In this document: positions 9,588-19,216 of the stretch, in pieces
Layout: each line of letters starts with the position of its first letter
Numbering within the stretch: the first letter of the stretch is position 1
Source: Hyphomicrobium methylovorum
GTDB taxonomy: Bacteria > Pseudomonadota > Alphaproteobacteria > Rhizobiales > Hyphomicrobiaceae
Direction: 5' to 3'
NCBI RefSeq assembly: GCF_013626205.1
Contig: NZ_QHJE01000001.1
Location: forward strand, 248,001-312,000
Length of the DNA: 64,000 nt
Notes under the pieces: generated by a model
What the model saw: only the letters and a program-made list of their open reading frames with translations
Databases searched by the model: none
What the model was told of the DNA's origin: nothing
Position numbers and translations under genes: made by a program

Positions 9588-11225
9588 TCAGCCCGCAGGC
9601 GCTCCATCCCGCAGCAGCTTGTAGTTGATGCCATCGAGCAGCGCTTCGAAGCTCGCGTCGATGATGTTTGGCGATACGCCGACGGTCGTCCAGCGTTCGC
9701 CGGTTCCGATATCCTGGCTTTCGACCAAAACGCGCGTTACGGCGTCGGTGCCGCCCTTATGGGTTTGCGTGAGGATGCGGACCTTGTAGTCCACCAGCTC
9801 CACGTTCTGGATGTGCTTCTGGTAGCGGCCGAGATCCTTGCGAAGAGCGGAGTCGAGCGCGTTTACCGGACCGTTGCCTTCTCCGAGAGAAACAACCGGC
9901 TCGCCGTCACCTGCAATCGAGACGGTTACCGTGGCTTGCGAGCGCGAACCGCTTCCATTGCCGTTTCCATTCCCGTTGAGCGCGCGGGATCGTTCGACAG
10001 TCACACGGAACGACTCCACCGAGAAAAAGCGCGGAACGCTTGCGAGGCTGCGGCGCGCGAGGAGCTCAAACGAGGCTTCGGCCGCCTCGTAGGAATAGCC
10101 TCGCGCCTCTCGCTCCTTCACTTCGTCCAGCAGCGCATGAACGCGCGGATCGTCTTTGTCCGCAGGCAGACCAAGACGCTCCAGCGCCGCCGTCATTGAA
10201 GAACGTCCGCCCTGCTTTGAAACGAGGATGCGCCGCTCGTTGCCGACGCTTTCGGGTGGCACATGCTCGTAAGTTTCAGGCGCTTTGATCAAGGCGGATG
10301 CGTGAATACCCGCTTTGGTCGCGAAGGCGCTTTCGCCAACGTAGGGCGCATGGCGATCCGGCGCTTCGTTCAGGATTTCATCCAGCACCCGGCTGGCGTG
10401 CGTCAGGTTCCGCAGCCTCTCGGGCGTGATGCCGGTCGAGAAGGCATCCGCGAATTCGCTCTTGAGCAATAGTGTCGGGATGACGGACGTCAGGTTGGCG
10501 TTGCCGCACCGCTCACCGAGACCATTCAACGTTCCCTGGATCTGGCGACAGCCTGCGCGTACCGCCATCAAGGTATTGGCGACGGCGTTTTCGGTATCGT
10601 TGTGGGTGTGAATTCCAAGGTTCGCGCCGGGCACGTGCTTCGCAACCGTTCCGACGATGCGCTCAATTTCATGCGACAGAGTTCCGCCGTTGGTATCGCA
10701 AAGGACAACCCAGCGCGCACCGGAGTCGTATGCCGTCCGCGCGACAGCGATCGCGTACTCCGGATTGGCTTTGTAGCCGTCGAAAAAATGCTCGCAGTCG
10801 ATCATGGCTTCGCGCTGCGTTTCCACGATTGCGCGCACGGATTGGGCGACCGCGCCCAGGTTTTCCTCGTTAGAGATTCCAAGCGCGACGCGCACCTGAT
10901 AGTCCGATGCCTTGGCGACGAGGCAGATGCTATCGGCGGCGGACTGCAGAACGGCTTGCAGGCCCGGATCGTTTGACACCGAGCGGCCGGAGCGCTTCGT
11001 CATGCCGAACGCGGTGAAGCGCGCGCACTGTAATTCGGGCCGGGCGGAAAAGAGCGCTGTGTCGGTCTCGTTGGCGCCGGGATAGCCGCCCTCGATATAG
11101 TCGATGCCCAACTGGTCGAGCACGCGCATCAGCCTGCGCTTGTCTTCGAGCGAAAAATCAACGCCCGTCGTCTGCGCACCGTCACGCAGCGTTGTATCGA
11201 ACAGATAGAGGCGCTCTTTGCTCAT
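9588..11225 (-). CDS. cimA: Citramalate synthase (2-isopropylmalate synthase family)
   Basis: A 545-residue enzyme starting at the ATG that gives MSKERLYLFDTTLRDGAQ; the upstream in-frame codons are unlikely. The metal-binding HMGL-like barrel has DTTLRDGAQ at the N-terminus and the HxHN motif in GIHTHNDTENAVAN. A LeuA-type allosteric dimerisation domain forms the C-terminal 130 residues. The family condenses acetyl-CoA and pyruvate to (R)-citramalate for isoleucine synthesis; some members are annotated as LeuA paralogs. A run of Gly/Asn near residue 385 (NGNGNGNGSGS) is low-complexity linker. Its ATG overlaps the stop of the upstream acetyltransferase in an ATGA, so the two are translationally coupled. 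Confidence 0.87.
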   Translation of the reverse strand: MSKERLYLFDTTLRDGAQTTGVDFSLEDKRRLMRVLDQLGIDYIEGGYPGANETDTALFSARPELQCARFTAFGMTKRSGRSVSNDPGLQAVLQSAADSICLVAKASDYQVRVALGISNEENLGAVAQSVRAIVETQREAMIDCEHFFDGYKANPEYAIAVARTAYDSGARWVVLCDTNGGTLSHEIERIVGTVAKHVPGANLGIHTHNDTENAVANTLMAVRAGCRQIQGTLNGLGERCGNANLTSVIPTLLLKSEFADAFSTGITPERLRNLTHASRVLDEILNEAPDRHAPYVGESAFATKAGIHASALIKAPETYEHVPPESVGNERRILVSKQGGRSSMTAALERLGLPADKDDPRVHALLDEVKEREARGYSYEAAEASFELLARRSLASVPRFFSVESFRVTVERSRALNGNGNGNGSGSRSQATVTVSIAGDGEPVVSLGEGNGPVNALDSALRKDLGRYQKHIQNVELVDYKVRILTQTHKGGTDAVTRVLVESQDIGTGERWTTVGVSPNIIDASFEALLDGINYKLLRDGAPAG

Positions 11226-11737
11226 GACGGTTTGGCGGCAGGTGCTGAACTCTTGTCGGCTGCGGCGAGCGGCTTTTTCATTGTCGTGTTTGACAACCAT
11301 TGGTCATCAAGCGGCACGGAATTGCGCCGCACCGGTTCATAGCCCCGCCCGGCGAAAAACGGCACGGCCGTATCGCTCGCGTCCACCGAAATCTCGTTTG
11401 TGCCGCGTGCGGCTGCTATTTTTTCCAGTGCCGCCACCAGCGCCGAGCCGATACCCTCGCCCGCATATTCCGGATGGACGAAGAGCATATCGATGATCTT
11501 GTTGTCCTTCAGGGAGGCAAACCCCAGATACTCACCGTCGATCTGAACGATGAGCGTCAGTGCGCCTGCGAGCCGATTGAGAAATGCCTCGGCATCCACG
11601 GCGGACGCCGCCCATGCCAGACGCTGATCTTCATCGTAGTCGTCGCCCGTCAACTCTTCGATGCTTTGCGCAAAAAGATCGCGCAGGGCCATCGTATCGG
11701 CCGGCAAAAACGGACGGAGCGGGTAATCTTCGGTCAT
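11222..11737 (-). CDS. GNAT family N-acetyltransferase
   Basis: A 171-residue protein with the GNAT fold. The acetyl-CoA binding signature lies in FVHPEYAGEGIGSALVAALE near residues 90-110, and the C-terminal half carries FFAGRGYEPVRRN. This is a typical YafP/RimI-like small acetyltransferase; the substrate cannot be told. The stop codon overlaps the cimA start by four bases, so expression is coupled with citramalate synthesis, although a functional link is not evident. The last 20 residues are Ala/Ser/Lys-rich and probably disordered. Confidence 0.85.
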   Translation of the reverse strand: MTEDYPLRPFLPADTMALRDLFAQSIEELTGDDYDEDQRLAWAASAVDAEAFLNRLAGALTLIVQIDGEYLGFASLKDNKIIDMLFVHPEYAGEGIGSALVAALEKIAAARGTNEISVDASDTAVPFFAGRGYEPVRRNSVPLDDQWLSNTTMKKPLAAADKSSAPAAKPS

Positions 11738-11888
11738 CGACGCTGTACTTACTGAACGGGTATGAATGAATCGATTATTCGGCGCGCGGTCGTTCGCAAA
11801 TGTGCGTGCATGCGCGTCGCCCCCGACGCCTATCGTTGCACGCGGCGCGATGCAAGATCTTTAGCGCGGATGTGAAGATTAAGATGCG

Positions 11889-12074
11889 CGTGTCGGCTGC
11901 GCCGAGCTTAACGCTGGATCCCCGGCCGTCATTCGCTTTGCTCACTTGGCCGAGGATGACGGAAGAAGCTGCGGGGTTGCGGGTGCTTCGCCCTCGACCG
12001 TCATTCTCGGTCGAGCGCGGCAGCGCCGCGTCGAAGACCGGAAATCCAGCGCAAAGGTCGCCGAAGGCACGTTG
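11889..12074. repeat. ~180-bp palindromic intergenic repeat, copy 1
   Basis: This unit starts with GTCGGCTGCGCCGAGCTTAA and ends with CCGAAGGCACGTTG. Its left part (CTGGATCCCCGGCCGTCATT) and right part (CCGTCATTCTCGGTCGAGC ... AATCCAG) are inverted relatives of each other, so the unit is a long imperfect palindrome. A second copy follows 50 bp later in the same orientation. Open frames inside show repeat-driven composition and are not genes. The form matches interspersed palindromic repeats known in alphaproteobacteria. Confidence 0.7.
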
Positions 12075-12120
12075 GCCCTACCAGCCGGACGTCATTGGTG
12101 CGAAGCGGAGATTAAGAGAC

Positions 12121-12301
12121 CCACGTCGGCTGCGCCGAGCTTGACGCTGGATCCCCGGCCGTCATTCGCTTCGCTCATTCGGCCGAGGATGACGGAAGAC
12201 GCTGCGGGGGTGCTTCGATTTCGACCGTCATTCTCGGTCGAGCGCGGCGACGCCGCGTCGAAGACCGGGAATCCAGCGTAAAGGTTGCCGAAGGCACGTT
12301 G
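12121..12301. repeat. ~180-bp palindromic intergenic repeat, copy 2
   Basis: The second copy, in direct orientation with copy 1, differs by scattered substitutions and has a shorter middle. It begins CCACGTCGGCTGCGCCGAGC and ends GCCGAAGGCACGTTG, 20 bp before the cysS stop. The two copies and their spacer fill the whole 11738-12321 gap; no gene is seen there. Confidence 0.7.
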
Positions 12302-12321
12302 ATGACGGAAGGGGCGTGTGG

Positions 12322-13761
12322 TTAGCGCGCGACTTCCCACGTCGTTTCGATTTCGCCGGTGGTCTTGTTCTTTACGTCTTTCACAGTGATGCCCATTGCA
12401 GCGAGTTCGTCGCGGATGCGATCGGACTCGGCGAAGTCTTTGCGTTTGCGCGCTTCGAGGCGAGCGGTGACGAGTTCCTGAACACGAGGGTCCGCCTGCA
12501 CATCCTGGTTTCTCAATTTGTTCGCGGCTGCCATGACGTCTGTAAAGCCGAGGAGTTCCAGACCCAGGCGGAAACTCGTCAGCGCAGCTTCGTCCCCCGC
12601 CTTGGCTGCTTTGTAGAGACCATGCATCTGCGTGATGAACTGCGGTGTATTCAGATCGTCCAGCAGCGGATGCTCGTCGGGTACGCGCGCCGATATGCCG
12701 ATCGTCGAAACGCCAAACGCGAGATCGGACCAGCGATTGAGGATGGCTTGCGCCTCTTCCAGTCGCTTGACGGAAAAATCGATCGGCTCGCGATAGTGCG
12801 TCATCAGCATCGCGAGGCGAAGCACTTCGCCGGGCCAGCGGCGGCCGCCGAACTTTTCCATCGTCAGAAGCTCATTGATCGTGATGAAGTTGCCGAGGCT
12901 TTTCGACATCTTCTCGCCCTCGACCTGCAGGAAGCCGTTGTGCATCCAGACCTTCGCCATCACGGGCGTGCCGTGCGCGCAGCGCGATTGCGCGATTTCG
13001 TTCTCGTGGTGCGGGAACGCGAGATCGATGCCGCCGCCGTGAATGTCGAACTCGGGGCCAAGCAACGCGCCGGACATGGCGGAGCATTCGATGTGCCAGC
13101 CGGGGCGGCCGGGCGTCGCGATGCCAGCGGGTGACGGCCACGCCGGTTCGCCGGGCTTCGATGGCTTCCAGAGCACGAAATCCATCGGCCCCTTCTTGTA
13201 CGGCGCGACCTCGACGCGGGCGCCCGCTTCCATCTCGTCGAGCGAGCGGTTCGAAAGGCGGCCGTAGTCCGGCATCGAGCCGACGTCGAACAGAACGTGG
13301 TCTTCAGCGACGTAGGCATGTCCGCGCGCAACGAGGGCGTCGATCATCGACACCATGTCCTCGCGGCCGTCATCGCGGCGAATATATTCCGTGGCGCGCG
13401 GTTCGTACTTCGGTTCGAGAACGCCGAGCGCGGCGATGTCGGTGTGGAACTGCTGCTCCGTCGCCTCCGTGACTTTGCGGATGGCGTCGTTCAGCGGCAA
13501 GGTGGGATAGTCGCGCGCGGCGCGGGCGTTGATCTTGTCGTCCACGTCGGTGATGTTGCGAACGTAGGTGACGTGTTCCGCCCCATAGACGTGGCGCAGC
13601 AAACGGAACAGCACGTCGAAAACGATCACCGGGCGCGCGTTGCCGATGTGGGCGTAGTCGTAGACCGTCGGTCCGCATACGTACATGCGGACGTTCTTGT
13701 CATCGATCGGCTTAAAATCGGCCTTTTGCCGGGTTAGCGTGTTGTAGAGCTTGAGCGCCAA
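12322..13761 (-). CDS. cysS: Cysteinyl-tRNA synthetase
   Basis: A 479-residue class I synthetase that charges tRNA-Cys. The zinc Cys and the HIGH-type motif are in [20 protein letters not shown] near residues 29-48. The second zinc-ligand region is WHIECSAMS, and [18 protein letters not shown] and the KMSKS loop [12 protein letters not shown] follow. The C-terminal DALR-like helical part ends the protein. Length fits the family (about 460-500). It is a single leftward gene between the repeat pair and a divergent exported protein. Confidence 0.96.
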   Translation of the reverse strand: MALKLYNTLTRQKADFKPIDDKNVRMYVCGPTVYDYAHIGNARPVIVFDVLFRLLRHVYGAEHVTYVRNITDVDDKINARAARDYPTLPLNDAIRKVTEATEQQFHTDIAALGVLEPKYEPRATEYIRRDDGREDMVSMIDALVARGHAYVAEDHVLFDVGSMPDYGRLSNRSLDEMEAGARVEVAPYKKGPMDFVLWKPSKPGEPAWPSPAGIATPGRPGWHIECSAMSGALLGPEFDIHGGGIDLAFPHHENEIAQSRCAHGTPVMAKVWMHNGFLQVEGEKMSKSLGNFITINELLTMEKFGGRRWPGEVLRLAMLMTHYREPIDFSVKRLEEAQAILNRWSDLAFGVSTIGISARVPDEHPLLDDLNTPQFITQMHGLYKAAKAGDEAALTSFRLGLELLGFTDVMAAANKLRNQDVQADPRVQELVTARLEARKRKDFAESDRIRDELAAMGITVKDVKNKTTGEIETTWEVAR

Positions 13762-13980
13762 GATTCGTCCTCGTCGAATGGTCGGGCCGCCTGTTATGGC
13801 GGACTATGCCACAGCGCGAAAGACCGGGGATAACTTTGGCCTCAGGCTGTGGCAACGCCATTCGGCGGCGTCAAGCGCTTGAAGGGGTTTACAAAAGCCA
13901 AGCGGTCGCAATTGCTCCGCATTGACCGTCTAGCAAATGGCTGCTTAGGGTCCCGGAATGCCCGTTCGGGCACCAGACGC

Positions 13981-15216
13981 ATGCACAAATTTGACCATCG
14001 GTTCGAGGCCCCCGGCGTGAGCCAAGCGATCGCGCATCTCCATATCATCCGCCGCCTGCTTCTCGCTTTTGTGGCGGTGGCGGCGACGCTATCGGCCGTG
14101 CCGAATGCAGCCTCGGCACAGAGCTGGTGGCCGTTTGGCGGTAATGATGAGGAAGCGCCGCGCCCGCCCGTGCCGCGCGAGCCCGTTTACCGCGAGCCGC
14201 CGGGCAATGTTCCCGCACCAATCCCGCCCGACAATCAGCCGCCGCCCGGCGCTCCTCCGGGCTATTCCAATGCACCGCGGCCGGCTCCTGGTGCTCCGTC
14301 ATCCGCTGTCGGCGGCGGCGGATCGTCCACCAAGGGCCCGATCTGCTATCAGCTCGAACAGCGGCTTGTGCAGGAAGGCCAGAAGTCCGGCCAATCGCGC
14401 AACCAGCTGCCGCAAATCGAGGACGAAATTCGCACCGTCGACCGTGCGTACCGCAGCGGCCAGCAGCAGCTCGATCGCGGCTGCTACGAGTCGTTCCTGT
14501 TCACGAAGACGTTCCGCAACTCGCCCCAGTGCAAGGATCTTGCGCGTCAGGTCGAGCTGTCGAAGCGCAAGCTCGCGGACCTTGAGGCGAAGCGGCAGGA
14601 CATCATGGGATCGTCAGGCCGGTCGTATCAGGACGACATCATTCGCGAACTGGCGCGCAACAACTGCGGCGCGAATTACGTCGACATGGCGCGGCGGCGC
14701 ACGGACGGCATGTGGGAAGACGAAGAGTCGAGCGGCAACAACACGTGGTCGCCCTCAGCAGCGCTCAACGGTGCGCAGACGTTTCGTACGGTGTGCGTGC
14801 GCCTCTGCGACGGCTTCTATTTTCCGGTGAGCTTCTCAACGCTGCCCAGCCACTTCACGCAGGATGCGGATTCCTGCCAGTCCAAGTGCGCGGCGCCGAC
14901 GGAGCTTTACTACTATCCCAATCCGGGCGGCTCTATCGATCAGTCGGTCGCGCTCGGATCACAAGAACCCTATTCGAAGATGAAGTCCGCGTTCCGGTAT
15001 CGGAAGGAATACGTCAACGGCTGTTCGTGCAAGACGGCCGAGTTCGTTCCGACGGACGCAGCCGGAAAGGCCAAGAAAGCTGAGGTAGAAGCCGCGGCTG
15101 CCGCGAGTGGCGGCGCTGCCGGTCAAAACGCCGTCAATACCGGAACGATGCCGCCCGCAGCGGGCGCGCCTGCTGACGCCGGCGACGCTTGGCACACCGA
15201 AGCCCAACCGCAGTAA
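13981..15216 (+). CDS. Exported DUF2865 domain protein
   Basis: A 411-residue protein starting at ATG 13981; the frame is open further upstream but without a credible signal peptide. Residues 20-47 form a hydrophobic leader ending in NAASAQ, a signal peptidase I type site. A Pro-rich linker (about 60-110) follows. The conserved core then has ICYQLEQRLVQEGQ, YRSGQQQLDRGCYE, CVRLCDGFYFPVSFSTLP and ADSCQSKCAAPTELYYYPN, with Cys pairs typical of DUF2865. The function is unknown; several conserved Cys suggest disulfides in the periplasm. The C-terminus is an Ala/Gly-rich low-complexity tail. Confidence 0.85.
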   Translation: MHKFDHRFEAPGVSQAIAHLHIIRRLLLAFVAVAATLSAVPNAASAQSWWPFGGNDEEAPRPPVPREPVYREPPGNVPAPIPPDNQPPPGAPPGYSNAPRPAPGAPSSAVGGGGSSTKGPICYQLEQRLVQEGQKSGQSRNQLPQIEDEIRTVDRAYRSGQQQLDRGCYESFLFTKTFRNSPQCKDLARQVELSKRKLADLEAKRQDIMGSSGRSYQDDIIRELARNNCGANYVDMARRRTDGMWEDEESSGNNTWSPSAALNGAQTFRTVCVRLCDGFYFPVSFSTLPSHFTQDADSCQSKCAAPTELYYYPNPGGSIDQSVALGSQEPYSKMKSAFRYRKEYVNGCSCKTAEFVPTDAAGKAKKAEVEAAAAASGGAAGQNAVNTGTMPPAAGAPADAGDAWHTEAQPQ

Positions 15217-15275
15217 AGAGTTTTTGGGTTACTCGCGCGACTCCGCTTTGGGGAGCCGGAGGCGGGGTAGAATGT

Positions 15276-16646
15276 TTACGAGCGGCGGCCAGCGAGACGA
15301 GCGAGCGCACGCTCCCGGCCTATGAAGGGTAGAAGCGTTTTCAACTCTGGCCCCGCCTCGCGCGCCGTCAATGCCAGCCGCAACGGGTGAAACAGAGCGC
15401 GGCCCTTAGCGCCGGTCGCGGCTTTCACAGCGGCGGTCCACGCGCTCCAAGTGCTTTCGTCCCACGGCTCCGCGGGAAGCACCGCGGCTGCTGCGGCGGT
15501 CGCGTTTGGATCTTCAATCACCGGATCGATGTCGCGCGTGGCGATATCCCACCACATACGCGCATCGGGGAGAACTTCGAGGTTGCCACGTACCGCGTGC
15601 CAGAACGCTTCGCCGCCCCCGACACCAAGTTCGTTCAGGTGCCCGGCGACATCGGCGTAGTCGAGATGATGCAGAAGCTTGCCGTTGAGCGTGCGCAGCT
15701 CCGCCACATCGAAGCGGCCGGGCGCGGTCGATATCTTGGAGAAATCCAGTTTCGCTGCGAGTTCATCGCGTGACGTCAACGGCTCGATCGCGTCGGACGT
15801 GCCGACGAGCGCAGCATGGCAGAGAACCGCCATCGGCTCGATGTTCGCGTCACGGAAGCTCTGGATCGATAGAGCGCCGAGACGTTTCGAAAGCGCCTGA
15901 CCGTCGGCACCGACCAGCAGCGAGTGATGACCGAACGCAGGCGCGTCCGACCCCAGCGCCTCGAACAGTGCGACCTGCACGCCGGTGTTCGTGACGTGAT
16001 CCTCACCGCGCACGATATGCGTAATCGCGAAGTCGATATCGTCGATGACGCTCGTCAGCGTGTAGAGGAATGTTCCATCCGCGCGGATCAGAACTGGATC
16101 CGACAGCGAGCCGAGATCGACCGTCTGGTCGCCGCGGATCAGATCGTTCCATGAAACGAGCGTCGGCTGCGGCACGAGGCCAGTCACCTCTTCCGTGTTC
16201 GGCAGCCGGAAGCGCCAGTGCGGGGTTTCACCGGCTGCGATCCTGGCTTCAACTTCGGACAGCGTGAGTTTCAACGCAGCGCGGTCGTAGATCGGCGGGC
16301 GGCGCATCGCGAGCTGACGCTTGCGGCGACGATCGAGTTCTTCTTCCGTCTCGAAACAGGGATAGAGGACGCCCGCGCTCTTGAGCCGGACAACCTGTTC
16401 TTCATAGCGTTCCGTGCGATCGCGCTGGCGCGCTTCTTCGTTCCACGTGAGGCCGAGCCACGTGAGGTCGTCGCGAATAGCATCCGCGAATTCTTCGGTC
16501 GAGCGCGCGGCGTCGGTGTCGTCCAGGCGCAGGAGGAAATTTCCGCCGTGCTTCTTCGCGAACAGCCAGTTCAACGCCGCCGTGCGGATATTGCCGATGT
16601 GGAGACGCCCCGTTGGGCTAGGAGCAAAACGGACTCTCGGGGTCAT
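15276..16646 (-). CDS. gltX: Glutamyl-tRNA synthetase
   Basis: A 456-residue class I synthetase. The HIGH-type motif is in FAPSPTGRLHIGNIRTAALN near residues 7-26 and the KMSKS equivalent is GQALSKRLGALS near 240. It charges tRNA-Glu, and in many alphaproteobacteria also tRNA-Gln or works with a second GltX. The full anticodon-binding C-terminal half is present, so it is not the short GluQ-type enzyme. Its start overlaps the nadE stop in an ATGA, so the two genes are coupled. Whether it is the discriminating or non-discriminating copy cannot be told here. Confidence 0.94.
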   Translation of the reverse strand: MTPRVRFAPSPTGRLHIGNIRTAALNWLFAKKHGGNFLLRLDDTDAARSTEEFADAIRDDLTWLGLTWNEEARQRDRTERYEEQVVRLKSAGVLYPCFETEEELDRRRKRQLAMRRPPIYDRAALKLTLSEVEARIAAGETPHWRFRLPNTEEVTGLVPQPTLVSWNDLIRGDQTVDLGSLSDPVLIRADGTFLYTLTSVIDDIDFAITHIVRGEDHVTNTGVQVALFEALGSDAPAFGHHSLLVGADGQALSKRLGALSIQSFRDANIEPMAVLCHAALVGTSDAIEPLTSRDELAAKLDFSKISTAPGRFDVAELRTLNGKLLHHLDYADVAGHLNELGVGGGEAFWHAVRGNLEVLPDARMWWDIATRDIDPVIEDPNATAAAAAVLPAEPWDESTWSAWTAAVKAATGAKGRALFHPLRLALTAREAGPELKTLLPFIGRERALARLAGRRS

Positions 16647-18319
16647 TTGCGGGTGCTCGTTGTTTCGCGAAACCAGTTGGTGATCGGGTAGCGGCGATCT
16701 CTGCCGAAACTGCGCGCGGAAATCTTGATGCCAGGCGCTGCCTGACGGCGCTTGTACTCCGCGAGATAGAGTAACCGTTCAACCCTGCCGACCGTTTCAG
16801 CGGAATGCCCGCGTGCGACGACATCTGCAACCGGCATTTCATTCTCGACCAGACACCGCAGGATGTCGTCCAACTCGTCGTAGGGCGGAAGCGAATCCTG
16901 GTCGGTTTGGTTGGCGCGCAATTCGGCCGTCGGCGCTTTTGTTATGATGCGCTCCGGAATGACAGTGCCAGCGGGGCCGAGGCCACCTTCCGGCACGTTC
17001 TCATTGCGCCAGTTGCTCAATTGATAGACCTCGGTCTTGTAGAGGTCCTTGATCGGATTGAAGCCGCCGTTCATGTCGCCGTAGAGCGTGGCGTAGCCGA
17101 CGGACATCTCGCTTTTGTTGCCGGTGGTGACGACCATGTGGCCGAACTTGTTCGAGATCGCCATGAGGATTGTGCCACGCACGCGGCTCTGTAGATTTTC
17201 CTCGGTGATATCCGAATTGGTCCCGGCGAAAATATCCTTGAGGCTCCACGTCAGCGCCGAGACCGTCGGCTCGATGGAGATCTTGTCGTAGCGGATGCCA
17301 AGCGTTTTGGCGCAAGCGGCGGCGTCTGCGAGACTCTCGTCCGACGTGAACTTCGACGGCAGCATGACGGCGTGAACCTTTTCGCTGCCCAGCGCATCGA
17401 CAGCGATGGCCGCAACGAGGGCGGAATCGATTCCGCCCGAAAGTCCAAGCACGACTCCCGGAAACCTGTTCTTGGTCACGTAGTCCCTGAGGCCCAGAAC
17501 GGAAGCGTGATAGGCGGCTGCTGCGCCTTCGGCGATCGGCGTCACTTCGCTCGGTTTGCAGCGCCACCCGTTCGGCGTCTTCTCCCATTCGGTGACGAGG
17601 AGGCCTTCGCGCCACGCGGGCAACTGCACCGGCAGGCTGCGGTCGCTATTCAAGACAAACGATGCGCCGTCGAACACAAGCTCGTCTTGGCCGCCCACCT
17701 GATTGACGTACATGAGCGGCAAACCGCTTTCCGTCACACGCGCAATTGCTGCGTTCATGCGATTGGAAAACTTCGGCCAGTCGAATGGCGAGCCGTTGGG
17801 ACTGACGATGAGTTCGGCGCCGGTTTCGGCCAGCGTTTCGACGACCTCGGGTTCCCAGATGTCTTCGCAGATCGGCAACCCGATGCGGACGCCGCGGATG
17901 TTGACCGGTCCCGGCATCGGACCTGGCGCGAACACGCGCTTTTCATCGAACACACCGTAATTCGGCAGGTTGTATTTCAAGCTAATGCTGGCGATGCGAC
18001 CGCCGTCGAGCACGGCAACGGCGTTGTGCGGCTTTTCCTTCTCTCGCCAGATCGCGCCGATGACGACAGCGGGCCCGTCCTTGCAACGCTCCGCGAGGCG
18101 TTCGAGCGTCCTCCGCGTTTCGTCCTGAAATGCAGGTTTCAGCACGAGGTCTTCCGGCGGATAGCCGTTGAGAAACAACTCAGGGAAAACGACGACGTCG
18201 GCGCCGAGCTTTTTTGCGTCGGCGTGTGCATGCTCAGCGCGGCGGGCGTTACCTTCGAGGTCGCCAACGACGGGATTGAGTTGGGCAATAGCGATTTTGA
18301 GGGAAGCCGGTGAGATCAT
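16643..18319 (-). CDS. nadE: Glutamine-dependent NAD+ synthetase
   Basis: A 558-residue two-domain enzyme that amidates deamido-NAD with ammonia from glutamine. The N-terminal nitrilase domain (about 1-260) has FPELFLNGYPPEDL and the catalytic Cys in IGLPICEDIWEP. The C-terminal ligase domain has the ATP pyrophosphatase P-loop LGLSGGIDSALVAAIAVD near residue 290 and GNKSEMSVGYATLYGDM. Length fits the alphaproteobacterial glutamine-dependent class. It sits upstream of gltX with a 4-bp overlap. Confidence 0.95.
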   Translation of the reverse strand: MISPASLKIAIAQLNPVVGDLEGNARRAEHAHADAKKLGADVVVFPELFLNGYPPEDLVLKPAFQDETRRTLERLAERCKDGPAVVIGAIWREKEKPHNAVAVLDGGRIASISLKYNLPNYGVFDEKRVFAPGPMPGPVNIRGVRIGLPICEDIWEPEVVETLAETGAELIVSPNGSPFDWPKFSNRMNAAIARVTESGLPLMYVNQVGGQDELVFDGASFVLNSDRSLPVQLPAWREGLLVTEWEKTPNGWRCKPSEVTPIAEGAAAAYHASVLGLRDYVTKNRFPGVVLGLSGGIDSALVAAIAVDALGSEKVHAVMLPSKFTSDESLADAAACAKTLGIRYDKISIEPTVSALTWSLKDIFAGTNSDITEENLQSRVRGTILMAISNKFGHMVVTTGNKSEMSVGYATLYGDMNGGFNPIKDLYKTEVYQLSNWRNENVPEGGLGPAGTVIPERIITKAPTAELRANQTDQDSLPPYDELDDILRCLVENEMPVADVVARGHSAETVGRVERLLYLAEYKRRQAAPGIKISARSFGRDRRYPITNWFRETTSTRK

Positions 18320-18373
18320 GCAGCGTTATTAAGGCGAGCCGCTGCGCCGGTCCAGCGTCGGCCGGTCGCGCCG

Positions 18374-18535
18374 TCAATCATCGTCGTCATCGCAGGCCAC
18401 GGGGAATTCGACATCCGGATCCCAGCAGATGCCGGGCGGTTGAACGCGGGACGCGCTTCGCCCATCCGCTGCTGCGGCTATCCCCTCAACCGTAATAACA
18501 GCGAGGAGCGTGGCGAAGACGAGACGTACCCACAA
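18374..18535 (-). CDS. Small predicted secreted protein, 53 aa
   Basis: A short frame starting with TTG at 18535, preceded by GGAGGGG with good spacing. Residues 1-23 (LWVRLVFATLLAVITVEG, then IAAAA) look like a signal peptide with an AxA cleavage region. The mature part is about 30 residues with two Cys (GICWDPDVEFPVACD) and an acidic DDDDD end. No family was recognised. The signal peptide and ribosome site are the only support; it might be spurious. It lies between nadE and the universal stress gene, reading leftward like both. Confidence 0.45.
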   Translation of the reverse strand: MWVRLVFATLLAVITVEGIAAAADGRSASRVQPPGICWDPDVEFPVACDDDDD

Positions 18536-18613
18536 GTCCGCCCCTCCAGATAGCCGGGCGGCGGCCCAAAACGGCCGCCGCTCGATGCCTATTCATAACC
18601 TGGCCATCACCCG

Positions 18614-19027
18614 TTAACGGGCGATCATAACCGTGCAATGAGCCTTGCCCGCGATATCGGCCGCGACGGACCCAAGCACCAGACGCGACAGCCCATGCTT
18701 GTCGCCCGTTCCGGTTACGATGATATCGAAATCATCCTGCTCCGCATAGGCGACGATCCCGGCGGACGCCTCGCGGCTCCGTAGAACCACGATCTGAGCG
18801 TTTTTGGCGCCGGCTGCTTCCGCGATTTTTTTGGCGTCGGCAAGCGTCTTTTGAACGTCAGCGTCGTCATGGGCATAAATCTGGCCGCTGCGCGCGCCGC
18901 CGATCAAAACGTTTACGGTTGCGATCGTCAAAGCGGAACCGAGCTTGGTCGAAAGCTCAGCGGCGAGTTCAACTGCTTTGTCGGAATGCTTGGTGCCATC
19001 AACGGCACATAGGATTTTGTGAACCAT
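18614..19027 (-). CDS. Universal stress protein (UspA family)
   Basis: A 137-residue protein starting at the ATG (MVHKILCAVDGTKHSDKA) that follows GAGAGGATAAT; an upstream frame extension is unlikely. The UspA fold shows in the N-terminal VDGTKHSDKAVELA strand-loop. The nucleotide-binding C-terminal motif is VTGTGDKHGLSRLVLGSVAADIAGKAHCTVMI (the G-2x-G-9x-G-S/T pattern). It probably binds ATP. The role in stress is inferred from the family only. It is a single gene with its own upstream region of about 190 bp. Confidence 0.9.
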   Translation of the reverse strand: MVHKILCAVDGTKHSDKAVELAAELSTKLGSALTIATVNVLIGGARSGQIYAHDDADVQKTLADAKKIAEAAGAKNAQIVVLRSREASAGIVAYAEQDDFDIIVTGTGDKHGLSRLVLGSVAADIAGKAHCTVMIAR

Positions 19028-19216
19028 ATTATCCTCTCGGAGGGGGCTGGCCTTAAGGAGCTTGCGGGGAACCCGCGCTGGCATACTGCTCTAAAACAAC
19101 CTGCGGTGGCCAGTCCCATTCCAACGCAAAACGTCCCGCGAAACCCGGTTAACGGCTTCGCAGGACGAATTATGACGTACGCATCCTGATGCGAATGCTA
19201 ATTTGATCGTGCTAAT

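Noticed and set aside
18556-18582. GC-rich hairpin as a terminator between the small secreted frame and the stress protein gene
   Set aside because: Arms GGCGGCC/GGCCGCC pair, but there is no T-run on either strand.
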